From: Streptacidiphilus neutrinimicus
GTDB taxonomy: Bacteria > Actinomycetota > Actinomycetes > Streptomycetales > Streptomycetaceae
DNA length: 64,000 nt
NCBI RefSeq assembly: GCF_000787815.1
Contig: NZ_BBPO01000035.1
Coordinates: 1 to 64,000 of the forward strand
Direction: 5' to 3'
The notes under the pieces were generated by a model, which was given only the letters and a program-made list of their open reading frames with translations, made no database searches and had not been told where the DNA came from. Shown here piece by piece: positions 1-9,003 of this stretch (its first letter is position 1; each line of letters begins with the position of its first letter). Position numbers and translations under genes: made by a program.

Positions 1-114
1 CGCCTGCGCGGGCGCGGCCGCGGCCGCCGGACCGGCCGCGACGGCGGCCGGGGTGAGCAACGCGGCGGTGACGAGCAGGCTCTTCCATCGTGATCGCTCG
101 GGTCTGATGGCCAC
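1..114 (-). CDS. Secreted protein, N-terminal part only (runs off the window)
   Basis: Reading leftwards from a GTG at 114, 38 codons remain open to the window edge. They encode a typical Sec signal peptide: basic start (VAIRPERSRWKS), hydrophobic core (LLVTAALLTPAAVAA) and Ala-rich exit. An AGGAGG ribosome site lies about 6 bases upstream. The mature protein lies outside the window, so its function cannot be read. It is divergent from the alpha-amylase gene and shares the 200-base control region with it, so a second starch-related exoenzyme is plausible but inferred only from position. Confidence 0.7.
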   Translation of the reverse strand, partial: MAIRPERSRWKSLLVTAALLTPAAVAAGPAAAAAPAQA

Positions 115-170
115 GCGTGTCCCTCCTGGGGGCGGCTCGTCGGTGAGGCGAGCCAGAACTTACTGGCGAC

Positions 171-255
171 CGCAAACTGCCGCAAGATGTTTCAGCAAGA
201 TGCTGAAAATGTTTCCACAGATGCCTTGACGCTCAGGATTTGAAAGGCGCACAGT
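171..255. promoter_or_regulatory. Divergent control region with MalR-like direct repeats and amylase promoter
   Basis: On the minus strand the octamer CATCTTGC occurs twice, 13 bases apart (about 181-206), followed by a TTTGCGG copy. This resembles the CTTGCnG direct repeats recognised by LacI-type MalR/Reg1 regulators in front of Streptomyces amylase genes. A candidate -35 TTGACG at 226-231 and a weak -10 CACAGT at 250-255 (18-base spacer) lie downstream of the repeats. Operator assignment is by resemblance to the known motif; the promoter is a guess. Confidence 0.5.
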
Positions 256-313
256 CTCTCGTCGGCACCATCTCCGCACCACCACCCCACCCAACTCCTT
301 TACGGAGACGCAG

Positions 314-2800
314 ATGCCGAGAGAAACCGGCCGATGGCGCGCCCTGCTCGCGTCCGGCGCCCTGCTCGCCGCCGGCACCCTCGTACCCCTCACGCTGACC
401 GCCGGCACGGCTCATGCCAGCGCTCCCGACGGCGGTGACGTGATCGCCAACCTGTTCATGTGGAACTGGCCCTCGGTGGCCTCGGAGTGCACGAACGTCC
501 TCGGGCCCAAGGGCTACGGCGCGGTCCAGGTGGCCCCGCCCCAGGACTCGATCCGCCTCTCCGGCTCCCACCCGTGGTGGGAGATCTACCAGCCGGTCGG
601 CTACGACCTGAACAGCCGCATGGGCACCGAGGCGCAGTTCCAGGCGATGGTGACGGCCTGCCACAACGCGGGAGTCAAGGTCTACGTGGACGCAGTGATC
701 AACCACATGTCCGGCACCGACCAGACCAGCACCGACTCCTACGGCGGCGACAGCTTCAACGTCTCCTCCCGCAGCTACGGCGAGGTCCCGTACACCTCGG
801 CCGACTTCCACACCTCACCCGCCGACTGCCCGAACGCGGACCTGTCGATCCAGGACTGGAACAGCCAGACCCAGGTCCAGGAGTGCGACCTGGAGAACCT
901 GGCCGACCTGCACACCGAGACCGACGACGTCCGGTCGAAGATCGCGGGCTACCTCGACAAGCTGATCGGCTACGGCGTCGACGGCTTCCGCGTCGACTCG
1001 GCCAAGCACATCAACCAGTCCGACATGGCCAACATCGAGTCGCGGCTGAACAACACGCAGTGGGGGCAGCGCCCCTACGTGCTCCAGGAGGTCTACCCCG
1101 GCGGCAGCGGCAACCTCGCGCCCTCGGCCTTCGAGAGCAACGGCAGCGTCATCGGCTTCGACTACGCCGACAACCTGAAGAACCAGTTCACCGGCAGCAT
1201 CGCCAACCTCAGGACCTTCGGCCAGTCCTGGGGCCTGGAGCCGGGCGCCGCCGACGGCGCGATGGTGGCCAACCACGACACCGAGCGCAACGGCAGTACC
1301 CTCAGCTACAAGAACGGCGCCACCTTCACCCTGGCCAACGAGTTCATGCTCGCCTGGGGCTACGGCGTCCAGCCCTCGGTCTACTCCGGCTTCACCTGGA
1401 ACAGCACCGACGACTCGCCGCCCGCCGACGGCAGCGGCTACGTCACCGCCACCGACTGCTCGAACGGGTGGTATTGCACCGACCGGATCCAGGGCGTCGC
1501 GAACATGGTCGGCTGGCACAACGCGGCCCAGGGCGCCGCGGTGGCCAACTGGTACGACGACGGCTCCAACCTGATCGCCTTCTCACGCGGCGACAAGGCG
1601 TGGATCACCCTCAACAACGAGAACGCCACGCAGACCCGGACCTTCCAGACCGGCCTGCCGGCGGGCGCCTACTGCGACGTCATCCACGGGAACTACACCG
1701 CCGCAACGGGCGCCTGCTCCGGTCCGACCGTCGCCGTGGACGCCAGTGGCGACGCGACTGTCTCGGTCGCGGCCAAGGACGCGGTCGCGCTCTACGCGAT
1801 CTCGTCCTCGACGTCCACCGGCACGCCGACCCCGACGGCCTCCGCCTCGGCTTCGGCGTCCGCGTCTCCCACGGCCTCCCCCTCGGCCACCGCCACCGCC
1901 ACCGCGCCGGCCGGGACCGTCGCGGAGACCTTCACCGTCAGCGGCGCTCCGAGCAGCGCCCCGATGTACCTGGTGGGCTCCATCGCCGGCCTGGGCGGCT
2001 GGGCGCCCGCCTCGGCGCTGCCGATGACGCAGTCCGGCTCGACCTGGACCGTCACGGCGGTCCTGCCGCAGTCCACGGCGATCCAGTACAAGTACGTCGA
2101 GAGGGACTCCTCGGGGAACGTCACGTGGGAGCCTGGCGCCAACCACGCCGCCACCACCGGCGCGGGCGCCACCGCGGCGCTGACGGACAGCTACAACGGC
2201 TCCGTCGCGGCCGTCGGCGAGACCTTCGACGCAAACGCGAGCACCTGGTACGGCCAGAACGTCTACGTGGTGGGCTCGCTCCCCGCCCTCGGCGACTGGA
2301 ACACCGCGAACGCCGTGCCGCTCTCCTCGGCCGCATACCCGGTCTGGTCCGCCACGGTCTCCCTGCCGGCCGACACCGCGTTCCAGTACAAGTACATCAA
2401 GAAGGACCCCGACGGAACGGTGGAGTGGGAGTCGAGCGGCAACCGCAACGCCACCACGGGCACGAGCGGCGCCACACTCACCGACACCTGGAACACCCCG
2501 GCGACCAGCCCCGTGGGAGTGAGTTTCGACGAGACCAGGACGACCGTCACGGGTCAGCACGTCTATGTCGTCGGCAGCGTCGGCGCGCTCGGCTTCTGGG
2601 ACCCGACCAAGGCGGTCCCGCTCTCCTCCGCGAATTACCCCGTTTGGTCTACGACCCTGAGCATCTCCCCGAACACGAACTTCCAGTACAAGTACATCGT
2701 GATCGACTCCGCCGGGAACGTCACCTGGGAGTCCGGTGCCAACCGGACCTACACGACCGGTTCCTCCGGCGCGGTCACCCTCGACGACAGCTGGAAATAA
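314..2800 (+). CDS. amy: Secreted alpha-amylase (GH13) with three C-terminal starch-binding CBM20 domains
   Basis: Hydrolyses internal alpha-1,4 bonds of starch outside the cell. The 828-residue protein starts with a Sec signal peptide (cleavage near AHA, residues 33-35). The GH13 barrel shows all four conserved regions: D126-x-x-x-N130-H131, R226-x-D228 (nucleophile), E259 (acid/base, LQEVY) and H321-D322 (VANHDTE). A C-terminal beta domain ends near residue 495, then a Ser/Thr/Ala/Pro linker (about 497-535) leads to three successive CBM20-like repeats (about 540-640, 641-738, 739-828), each with an FQYKYI or IQYKYV core and a WE-G motif. Most Streptomyces amylases carry one CBM20. The start has GGAG about 9 bases upstream. 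A hairpin at 2818-2849 ends the unit. Confidence 0.96.
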   Translation: MPRETGRWRALLASGALLAAGTLVPLTLTAGTAHASAPDGGDVIANLFMWNWPSVASECTNVLGPKGYGAVQVAPPQDSIRLSGSHPWWEIYQPVGYDLNSRMGTEAQFQAMVTACHNAGVKVYVDAVINHMSGTDQTSTDSYGGDSFNVSSRSYGEVPYTSADFHTSPADCPNADLSIQDWNSQTQVQECDLENLADLHTETDDVRSKIAGYLDKLIGYGVDGFRVDSAKHINQSDMANIESRLNNTQWGQRPYVLQEVYPGGSGNLAPSAFESNGSVIGFDYADNLKNQFTGSIANLRTFGQSWGLEPGAADGAMVANHDTERNGSTLSYKNGATFTLANEFMLAWGYGVQPSVYSGFTWNSTDDSPPADGSGYVTATDCSNGWYCTDRIQGVANMVGWHNAAQGAAVANWYDDGSNLIAFSRGDKAWITLNNENATQTRTFQTGLPAGAYCDVIHGNYTAATGACSGPTVAVDASGDATVSVAAKDAVALYAISSSTSTGTPTPTASASASASASPTASPSATATATAPAGTVAETFTVSGAPSSAPMYLVGSIAGLGGWAPASALPMTQSGSTWTVTAVLPQSTAIQYKYVERDSSGNVTWEPGANHAATTGAGATAALTDSYNGSVAAVGETFDANASTWYGQNVYVVGSLPALGDWNTANAVPLSSAAYPVWSATVSLPADTAFQYKYIKKDPDGTVEWESSGNRNATTGTSGATLTDTWNTPATSPVGVSFDETRTTVTGQHVYVVGSVGALGFWDPTKAVPLSSANYPVWSTTLSISPNTNFQYKYIVIDSAGNVTWESGANRTYTTGSSGAVTLDDSWK

Positions 2801-2817
2801 CGCAACGTGACCGGCGC

Positions 2818-2849
2818 GGGAGCCGTCGCCCCGAGGGGCGACGGCTCCC
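2818..2849 (+). terminator. Rho-independent-type hairpin after alpha-amylase
   Basis: A perfect 15-bp stem (arms 2818-2832 and 2835-2849) with a 2-base spacer starts 18 bases after the amylase stop codon. No strong U tract follows, as is usual in this GC-rich group. Confidence 0.75.
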
Positions 2850-2930
2850 GGTATTTGGTCCACTAAGACCTGAGGGGTATTTCGGTCGACGAATCCCCGA
2901 CCAGAGGGTGATCAGGAGACCCCAGGCCGC

Positions 2931-3803
2931 ATGGCAGACTACTCACCCATGGGGAAGGCAACAGGAGCACGCACCAGCAACAGGAGGCCCGTGGGCAACC
3001 TGCTCTGGTCGGTGCGCGGCCACTTCCATTCACCGGGCCGCCCCCGCCTCTGGATCGAGCTGCTGCTGATCGCCGTGAGCTACTGGATCTACTCCATGGT
3101 CCGCAACGCGGTCCCGGAGATGGAGGCCCGCGCGCAGCGGAATGCCCACGACATCTGGTCACTCGAACAGATGCTTCACATCGATGTGGAGCGTTCCATC
3201 AACCACGGCCTCGACTCCGTCACATGGTTGATCACGGGCCTGGACTACGACTACGCGACCCTCCACTTCATCGTCACAATCGCGGTTCTGGTGTGGTTGT
3301 TCCGGGCCCATTCCGGGCGCTATGCGGCCGCCCGTCTCTCACTTTTCGTGACCACCGGCTTCGCGCTGTTCGGCTACTACTTCTATCCGCTCGCGCCACC
3401 CCGCCTGATGACCGACGGCGGATTCGTCGACACCGTCGAGAAGCACCACACCTGGGGCTCGATGGCCTCCGGCGACATGGCCCACGTCTCGAACCAGTTC
3501 GCGGCGATGCCGTCCATGCACATCGGCTGGTCCCTCTGGTGCGGCGTCACCATCTTCTTCCTGGCGAAGCGCACGTGGGTGCGGGCGCTCGGCGTCATCT
3601 ACCCGCTGACGACGCTGATCGTCATCGTGGGGACGGCGAACCACTTCTTCATGGACGCGATCGCGGGCGCGTGCTGCACGTTCATCGGCCTCGGCACCTC
3701 CCGCCTGGTCTACCGCCGCTGGCCCTACAGCTTCCCGAAGGCCGCCCCCGCGCCCGTCCCCCAACCCGAATCCGAGCCCCAGCCGGTCGGCGCGACGCGC
3801 TGA
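2931..3803 (+). CDS. PAP2-superfamily membrane protein (phosphatase / inositolphosphotransferase-like)
   Basis: A 290-residue polytopic membrane protein of the PAP2 (phosphatidic acid phosphatase type 2) superfamily, subfamily resembling AUR1/inositol phosphorylceramide synthase-like proteins of actinomycetes. Visible motifs are YPLAPPRL, P194-S195-M196-H197 (C2 motif with catalytic-pocket His) and GTANH238xxxD242 (C3 His/Asp). Around five or six hydrophobic helices lie between residues 40 and 265. The C-terminal tail is Pro/Glu-rich and likely cytoplasmic. Expected role is a lipid phosphate hydrolase or head-group transferase; the substrate cannot be told. A later in-frame ATG at codon 7 is an alternative start. 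The gene is a single unit, convergent with glnE. Confidence 0.85.
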   Translation: MADYSPMGKATGARTSNRRPVGNLLWSVRGHFHSPGRPRLWIELLLIAVSYWIYSMVRNAVPEMEARAQRNAHDIWSLEQMLHIDVERSINHGLDSVTWLITGLDYDYATLHFIVTIAVLVWLFRAHSGRYAAARLSLFVTTGFALFGYYFYPLAPPRLMTDGGFVDTVEKHHTWGSMASGDMAHVSNQFAAMPSMHIGWSLWCGVTIFFLAKRTWVRALGVIYPLTTLIVIVGTANHFFMDAIAGACCTFIGLGTSRLVYRRWPYSFPKAAPAPVPQPESEPQPVGATR

Positions 3804-3833
3804 GCTGGGCAACCACGCCCGGTTGCACTATCC

Positions 3834-4021
3834 AGGGGCGCGGGGCTCTGGATGTACGGCGCCGCCGCGTGGGCGCGACAGGGTCCGATTCGCTCTCCCA
3901 CACGATTGCACCCGTCCAGGGGCGCGAGGAACTGCGCGAGGAACCACTCGCGTGGGGATGTCCCCGCGCGTTCGGGGCTCTACCTGGGTGGGTGGCTTGT
4001 CACGCAGTTTCTCGCGGCCCT
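3834..4021. repeat. Dispersed intergenic palindromic repeat, copies 1a and 1b
   Basis: Two members of a repeat family fill the space between the convergent PAP2 and glnE genes. Copy 1a (3834-3917) begins AGGGGCGCGGGGCTCTG and carries GCCGCCGCGTGGGCGCGA. Copy 1b (3918-4021) has a left arm AGGGGCGCGAGGAACTGCGC and an imperfect complementary right arm at 4001-4021, so it can fold into a long hairpin. The same sequences recur near 31.05, 39.5 and 58.85 kb. It encodes nothing recognisable and may act as a terminator or 3'-end stabiliser. Confidence 0.8.
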
Positions 4022-4027
4022 GACGGG

Positions 4028-7000
4028 CTACTCGCCGTAGACGACGAGCTCCATCACCTCGCGGGCGCGCCGGGCCGTCCTGCGGTAGTCGTCGACCATC
4101 TCGCCCGCGTGGCCCTCGGCGTAGCCGAGGTAGCGGGCGACGCCCGCCAGCTCCCGCGGCTCCGCGGGGAAGCTGTCGCCCGCGCGACCCCGCACCAGCA
4201 TGACCGCGTTGCGCACCCGCGTCGCCTGCACCCACGCGGCGGCGAGCGCATCCGCCGCGTCCGCGTCCAGCAGCTCCGCCCCGACCGCCGCGCGCAGCGC
4301 CCGCAGCGTGCGCGTCGTACGCAGCTCCGGGACCGTGTGACCGTGCTGCAGTTGCAGCAGCTGCACCGTCCACTCCACGTCGGCGAGCCCGCCGCGCCCC
4401 AGCTTCGTGTGGGTGGTCGGATCCGCGCCGCGCGGCATCCGCTCGGCCTCCACCCGCGCCTTGATCCTGCGGATCTCCCGCCGCTCGTCGGCGTCCAGCC
4501 CCTTCGCCGGGTACCGCAGCGGGTCGATCAGGGCGACGAACTCCTGTCCCAGCCCGGTGTCGCCGGCGACCGGCTTGGCCCGCAGCAGGGCCTGGCTCTC
4601 CCAGGTGTGCGACCACCGTCGGTAGTAGGCCGCATAGGAGGCGATGGTGCGCACCAGCGGCCCCTGGCGGCCCTCCGGCCGCAGATCCGCGTCGATCTGC
4701 AGCGGCGGCTCCGTCGAAGGCAGCTGCAGCAACCGGCGGAGCTCCTCGAAGACCTGACGGGCGGCGTTGCTCGCCTTCGACTCGTCGGCGTCCGGCAGCG
4801 GGTCGTGGACGAACATGACGTCGGCGTCCGAGCCGTAGCCGAGCTCGTCGCCGCCGAAGCGGCCCATGGCGATGACGGCGAGGCGCGTCGGCAGGGGCTC
4901 GCCCGCGGCCGCCTCCGCCGCGGCGACGCACGCCGCCAGCGCGCCCGCGAGGGTGGCGCGGTTGAGGCCGGTCAGGGCCAGCCCGGCCGCCTCGACGGAC
5001 TCGGCCGGGGCGTCCCCCAGACGGCCCAGCACGTCGGCCGCCGCGGTGCGGAAGAGCTCCCGGCGGCGTACCGAGCGGGCCGCCGCGACCGCGGCGGGCG
5101 CGTCGTCGGCGCGGCCCACCGCGGAGGCGACCTCGCGGTCCAGCATCTGCGGGGAGCGCGGGTCCAGGCCGTCGGAGTCGCCGAGCAGCGCGACCGCCTC
5201 CGGCGCGCGCAGCAGCAGGTCCTGGGCGAGGCGGCCGGACGAGAGGATCCGGGCCAGGTTCTCGGCCGCGGCGCCCTCGTCGCGCAGCAGCCGCAGGTAC
5301 CAGGGGGTGGAGCCGAGGCTGTCGGAGACCTTGCGGAAGCCGAGCAGGCCCGCGTCGGGGTCGGCGGACTCCGCGAACCAGCCGAGCATCACCGGCAGCA
5401 GCGTCCGCTGCAGCGCGGCGCGGCGGCTGACGCCGGTGGCGAGCGCCTGCAGGTGCCGGAACGCGTCGACGGGCGCCCGGTAGCCGAGCGCGGCCAGGCG
5501 CGCCTGCGCGGCCTCCGCGCTGAGCGCGTTGCCGTCCAGGCGGGAGGTGAGGCCGACCTCGTCCAGGTCCAGATGGGCGACGGCGTCCAACAGCGGACGG
5601 TAGAAGAGCTTCTCGTGCAGGCGCCGCACCTCGCGCCCGTGGCGCTTCCACTCGGCGAGCAGCTCGGCGACCGGGTCGGCGCGCAGCCCGAGGGAACGGC
5701 CGAGGCGGCGCAGGTCCTGCTCGCCGGTCGGCACCAGGTGGGTGCGGCGCAGTTGGAACAGCTGGATGCGGTGTTCGAGGGTGCGCAGGAACCGGTAGGC
5801 GCTGTCGAGGGCGGCGGCGTCGGCGCGGCCGACGTACCCGCCGGCGGAGAGGTCGGCGAGAGCGGTGAGCGTGGTCGCGCTGCGCAGCGTTCCGTCGGTG
5901 CGTCCGTGGACGAGCTGTAGCAGCTGCACCGAGAACTCGACGTCGCGCAGCCCGCCGGGGCCGAGCTTGAGCTCGCGCTCGACCTCGCCGACCGGGATCG
6001 CCTCGACGACGCGGCGGCGCATCTGCTGCACGTCCTGCACGAAGTTCTCACGCTGGGAGGCCTGCCAGACCATCGGCGTGACAGCGTCGAGGTACTCCCG
6101 CCCGAGCTCGGCGTCGCCCGCGACAGGGCGGGCCTTGAGCAGGGCCTGGAACTCCCACGTCTTGGCCCAGCGCTGGTAGTAGGCGAGGTGGCTGGCGAGG
6201 GTGCGGACCAGCGGCCCGTTCTTGCCCTCCGGGCGCAGGTTCGCGTCGACCTGCCAGATCGTGCCCTCCCGGGTGCTGTCCGAGCAGAGCCGCATCATGC
6301 GCGAGGCCAGCCGGGTGGCGGCCTTCAGGGCCGCGTCGGAGTCGCCCGGCTCGTGGTCCGCGGTGTCGCGGGGCTCGGCGACGAAGACGACGTCCACGTC
6401 GGAGACGTAGTTGAGCTCCCGCCCGCCGCACTTGCCCATCGCGATCACGGCGAGCCGGCAGGCACGGGCGGCGTCCGGGTCCTCCTCGGCCGCGATGTCG
6501 AGGGCCGCCTGCAGCGTCGCCCCGGCGAGGTCGGCCAGCTCGGCGGCGGTCTGCCCGAGGTCGGCGGTGCCGGTGAGGTCCCGGGCGGCGATGCTGAGCA
6601 GCAGGCGACGGTAGCCGGTGCGCAGCGCGTCCGCGCGCGGGATGCCGGGCTGCTCCTCCCAGATGTGCTGGTAGAGCCGCCGAATGAACTCCTCCGGCCC
6701 AGGGTGGATGTCGTGCAGCTCGAAGGTGACCAGCTCGTGCCAGTCGTGAGGGTGCCGGGCGAGGTGCTCCCCCAGCGCGGCGCTGGCGCCGAGGACGCCG
6801 AGGAGGCGGTCGCGCAGCGGCTTGGCGGTGGTGAGCGTGTCGAGCAGGGCGTGCCGCTCGGCCTCGTCGCCGCAGGCCTCGACGAGCCCGGCGAGGCCCT
6901 TCAGCGCCTGGTCGGGATCGGCGGTGGCCGCGAGGGCGTCCAGCAGCACGCTGTCGGCGGCGTGCGCCGCCAGCGCCGGCTCGGCGAGCCGCGCCGCGGC

Positions 7001-7135
7001 GGTCTCGGGGTCGGTGAAGCCGCGCCGCACCAGCCTTCCGACCGGGCTGCTCCGCCGCGACCCGCCGCGCTCCGTCTCCAACGCCACTCGCCTCCGCGCC
7101 GCCGCAGTCCGCACCCTCGAGGATCTCCCGCACAC
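4028..7135 (-). CDS. glnE: Bifunctional glutamine synthetase adenylyltransferase/deadenylase
   Basis: Covalently modifies type I glutamine synthetase: adenylylation when nitrogen is plentiful, de-adenylylation when it is scarce. Up to 1035 residues, the family's usual length. Two homologous nucleotidyltransferase halves are visible, each with a GGxxLxxxSDxDVxF signature: GGRELNYVSDVDVVF (about 233-250) and GGDELGYGSDADVMF (about 759-775). Each is followed by an LRPEG(K/R)xGPLVRT block and a GLADVEW/GLRDVEF block. The listed GTG (7135) has GGGGAGG upstream. A GTG at 7087, also with GGAGG upstream, would give 1019 residues and fits better where homologues start (RRSSPVGRLVRRGFTDP). glnA2 lies just beyond a decayed gene, giving a nitrogen-metabolism neighbourhood. 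Confidence 0.96.
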   Translation of the reverse strand: MCGRSSRVRTAAARRRVALETERGGSRRSSPVGRLVRRGFTDPETAAARLAEPALAAHAADSVLLDALAATADPDQALKGLAGLVEACGDEAERHALLDTLTTAKPLRDRLLGVLGASAALGEHLARHPHDWHELVTFELHDIHPGPEEFIRRLYQHIWEEQPGIPRADALRTGYRRLLLSIAARDLTGTADLGQTAAELADLAGATLQAALDIAAEEDPDAARACRLAVIAMGKCGGRELNYVSDVDVVFVAEPRDTADHEPGDSDAALKAATRLASRMMRLCSDSTREGTIWQVDANLRPEGKNGPLVRTLASHLAYYQRWAKTWEFQALLKARPVAGDAELGREYLDAVTPMVWQASQRENFVQDVQQMRRRVVEAIPVGEVERELKLGPGGLRDVEFSVQLLQLVHGRTDGTLRSATTLTALADLSAGGYVGRADAAALDSAYRFLRTLEHRIQLFQLRRTHLVPTGEQDLRRLGRSLGLRADPVAELLAEWKRHGREVRRLHEKLFYRPLLDAVAHLDLDEVGLTSRLDGNALSAEAAQARLAALGYRAPVDAFRHLQALATGVSRRAALQRTLLPVMLGWFAESADPDAGLLGFRKVSDSLGSTPWYLRLLRDEGAAAENLARILSSGRLAQDLLLRAPEAVALLGDSDGLDPRSPQMLDREVASAVGRADDAPAAVAAARSVRRRELFRTAAADVLGRLGDAPAESVEAAGLALTGLNRATLAGALAACVAAAEAAAGEPLPTRLAVIAMGRFGGDELGYGSDADVMFVHDPLPDADESKASNAARQVFEELRRLLQLPSTEPPLQIDADLRPEGRQGPLVRTIASYAAYYRRWSHTWESQALLRAKPVAGDTGLGQEFVALIDPLRYPAKGLDADERREIRRIKARVEAERMPRGADPTTHTKLGRGGLADVEWTVQLLQLQHGHTVPELRTTRTLRALRAAVGAELLDADAADALAAAWVQATRVRNAVMLVRGRAGDSFPAEPRELAGVARYLGYAEGHAGEMVDDYRRTARRAREVMELVVYGE

Positions 7136-7188
7136 GATCCTCCCCGACCCTACGTCCTTCGAACACCCGAACCGCGCCGGAGAAGGAC

Positions 7189-7515
7189 GTGAACTGCACC
7201 GCGGGCGTCTCCCGTCGTGGCCGCAGGACTACGAGGAGCGTCGCCAGCGGCCCGAGCACCAGTTCTTCGACCGCCCGGCGGCTGACGTCGCGTCCGCACT
7301 CGCGCCGTTCCCTGCCCTCCGCGACGGCATCACGTTCCTGCTCCCCACGCCCTCGACCGCAGCGGCGCCGACCTCGCCATCGCCTCCCGCGCGCGAGGTC
7401 ACCCTCGTCTACGCCGGGTACAGCGGGCTGCTGCGTCCTCGCCCCGTCCCTCCGCGGCCTCGAACTCTGCGCCGCTCCCGACCTGGTGTCGCTGCTGGCC
7501 GGGCCGTTCATCTGA
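7189..7515 (+). pseudogene. Decayed gene of unknown function with several frameshifts
   Basis: No single frame is intact, but coding-like stretches with GC-rich third positions follow one another in different frames: PQDYEERRQRPEHQFFDRPA to ITFLLPT (frame of position 7332), LDRSGADLAIASRAR (7352-7396), EVTLVYAGYSGLL (7395-7433), then VLAPSLRGLELCAAPDLVSL up to a TGA at 7513-7515. A GTG at 7189 has a good GGAGAAGGA site. This looks like one small gene of about 110 residues broken by at least three indels. I do not recognise the family. Confidence 0.5.
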
Positions 7516-7564
7516 GTTCCGGGTTCACGGCCCGCGGACGGCCCGGAGGTCGCGTGCAGGCCGA

Positions 7565-7611
7565 AACGGGCGGGTGCCCGGCGGACAACATCCGCCGGGC
7601 ACCCGCCCGTT
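7565..7611. terminator. Strong bidirectional hairpin between the decayed gene and glnA2
   Basis: A perfect 21-bp stem (arms 7565-7585 and 7591-7611) with the 5-base loop CAACA lies between the ends of two convergent genes. Being symmetrical it can end transcription from both sides. Confidence 0.85.
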
Positions 7612-7641
7612 GTACGGTCGTTCGAGGTTCTTGACGTGCCG

Positions 7642-9003
7642 TTACAGCACCGGGAGGCCGCGCCGCAGTTCGAACGGGGTGACCTCGGAGCGGTACTCCT
7701 CCCACTCCTGGCGCTTGTTGCGCAGGAAGAAGTCGAAGACGTGCTCGCCCAGGGTCTCGCGGACGAGTTCGCTGCGTTCCATCAGGTCGATGGCCTCGCC
7801 GAGGTTCTGCGGGAGGGGCTCGATGCCGAGGGCGCGGCGCTCCAGGGAGGTGAGGGCCCAGACGTCGTCGTCCGCGCCCGGAGGGAGTTCGTAGCCCTCG
7901 GCGATGCCCTTGAGGCCTGCGGCGAGGATGACGGAGTAGGCCAGGTAGGGGTTGCAGCCGGTGTCGAGGCTGCGGACCTCCACGCGGGTGGAGCCCTGCT
8001 TGCCCGGCTTGTACATGGGGACCCGGATGAGGGCCGAGCGGTTGTTGTGGCCCCAGCAGATGTAGGAGGGGGCCTCGCCGCCCGCGCCCGCGGCGCGCTG
8101 GCTGCCGCCCCAGATGCGCTTGTAGGAGTTGACCCACTGGTTGGTGATCGCGGAGGTCTCCGCCGCGTGGCGGAGGATGCCGGCGATGAAGGAGCGGCCG
8201 ATCTTGGAGAGCTGGTACTCCGCGCCCGCCTCGTGGAAGACGTTGCGGTCGCCCTCGAAGAGGGACAGGTGGGTGTGCATGCCCGAGCCCGGGTGCTGGG
8301 AGAAGGGCTTCGGCATGAACGTCGCGTGGACGCCCTGCTCGAGCGCGACCTCCTTCATGACCAGGCGGAAGGTCATGATGTTGTCGGCCGTGGAGAGCGC
8401 GTCGGCGTAGCGCAGGTCGATCTCCTGCTGGCCCGGGGCGCCCTCGTGGTGGCTGAACTCCACCGAGATGCCCATGGACTCCAGCATGGTGATGGCCTGG
8501 CGGCGGAAGTCGTGACCGACGCCGCGCGGGGTGTGGTCGAAGTAGCCCGACTGGTCCGCCGGCAGCGGCGGGGTGCCGTCGCCCGGGAGATTGTTGAGAA
8601 GGAAGAACTCGATCTCGGGGTGGGTGTAGAAGGTGAACCCGAGGCTGGAGGCCTTCTCCAGGGTGCGCTTGAGCACGTAGCGCGGGTCGGCGAAGGACGG
8701 GGAGCCGTCCGGCATGAGGATGTCGCAGAACATGCGGGCCGTGCCCGGGGCCTCCGAGCGCCACGGCAGTATCTGGAACGTGCCCGGGTCCGGCTTGGCC
8801 AGCATGTCGGACTCGTAGACGCGGGCGAAGCCCTCGATCGCGGAGCCGTCGAACCCGATGCCCTCCTCGAAGGCCTGGTCGAGCTCGGCCGGTGCAACCG
8901 CGACGGACTTGAGGAATCCGAGGACGTCGGTGAACCAGAGCCGGACGAAACGGATGTCTCGCTCTTCGAGAGTGCGGAGCACGAACTCCTGCTGCTTGCC
9001 CAT
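7642..9003 (-). CDS. glnA2: Glutamine synthetase-like enzyme, GlnA2 type (probable gamma-glutamylpolyamine synthetase)
   Basis: A 453-residue glutamine synthetase fold protein, starting MGKQQEFVLRTLEERDIRFV and closely resembling the Streptomyces coelicolor GlnA2 sequence as I remember it. That protein has been described as ATP-dependently joining glutamate to polyamines such as putrescine and spermidine, rather than mainly making glutamine. Visible catalytic-core segments include HPEIEFFLL (metal-ligand Glu pair), GQQEIDLRYADAL, MPKPFSQHPGSGMHTHLSL (metal His) and the ATP/Arg segment WGHNNRSALIRVP. The region where classical GSI carries the adenylylated NLYDLP tyrosine reads EPLPQNLGEAI, so GlnE probably does not modify it. 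An ATG at 9003 opens the gene; convergent with the decayed gene. Confidence 0.9.
   Translation of the reverse strand: MGKQQEFVLRTLEERDIRFVRLWFTDVLGFLKSVAVAPAELDQAFEEGIGFDGSAIEGFARVYESDMLAKPDPGTFQILPWRSEAPGTARMFCDILMPDGSPSFADPRYVLKRTLEKASSLGFTFYTHPEIEFFLLNNLPGDGTPPLPADQSGYFDHTPRGVGHDFRRQAITMLESMGISVEFSHHEGAPGQQEIDLRYADALSTADNIMTFRLVMKEVALEQGVHATFMPKPFSQHPGSGMHTHLSLFEGDRNVFHEAGAEYQLSKIGRSFIAGILRHAAETSAITNQWVNSYKRIWGGSQRAAGAGGEAPSYICWGHNNRSALIRVPMYKPGKQGSTRVEVRSLDTGCNPYLAYSVILAAGLKGIAEGYELPPGADDDVWALTSLERRALGIEPLPQNLGEAIDLMERSELVRETLGEHVFDFFLRNKRQEWEEYRSEVTPFELRRGLPVL

Noticed and set aside
460-3069. 869-codon open frame overlapping the amylase gene
   Set aside because: Arg/Pro/Gly-rich composition and opposite codon-position bias show it is a shadow of the amylase in another frame.
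3224-5920. 898-codon plus-strand frame over glnE
   Set aside because: Antisense shadow of glnE; no domain and no ribosome site.
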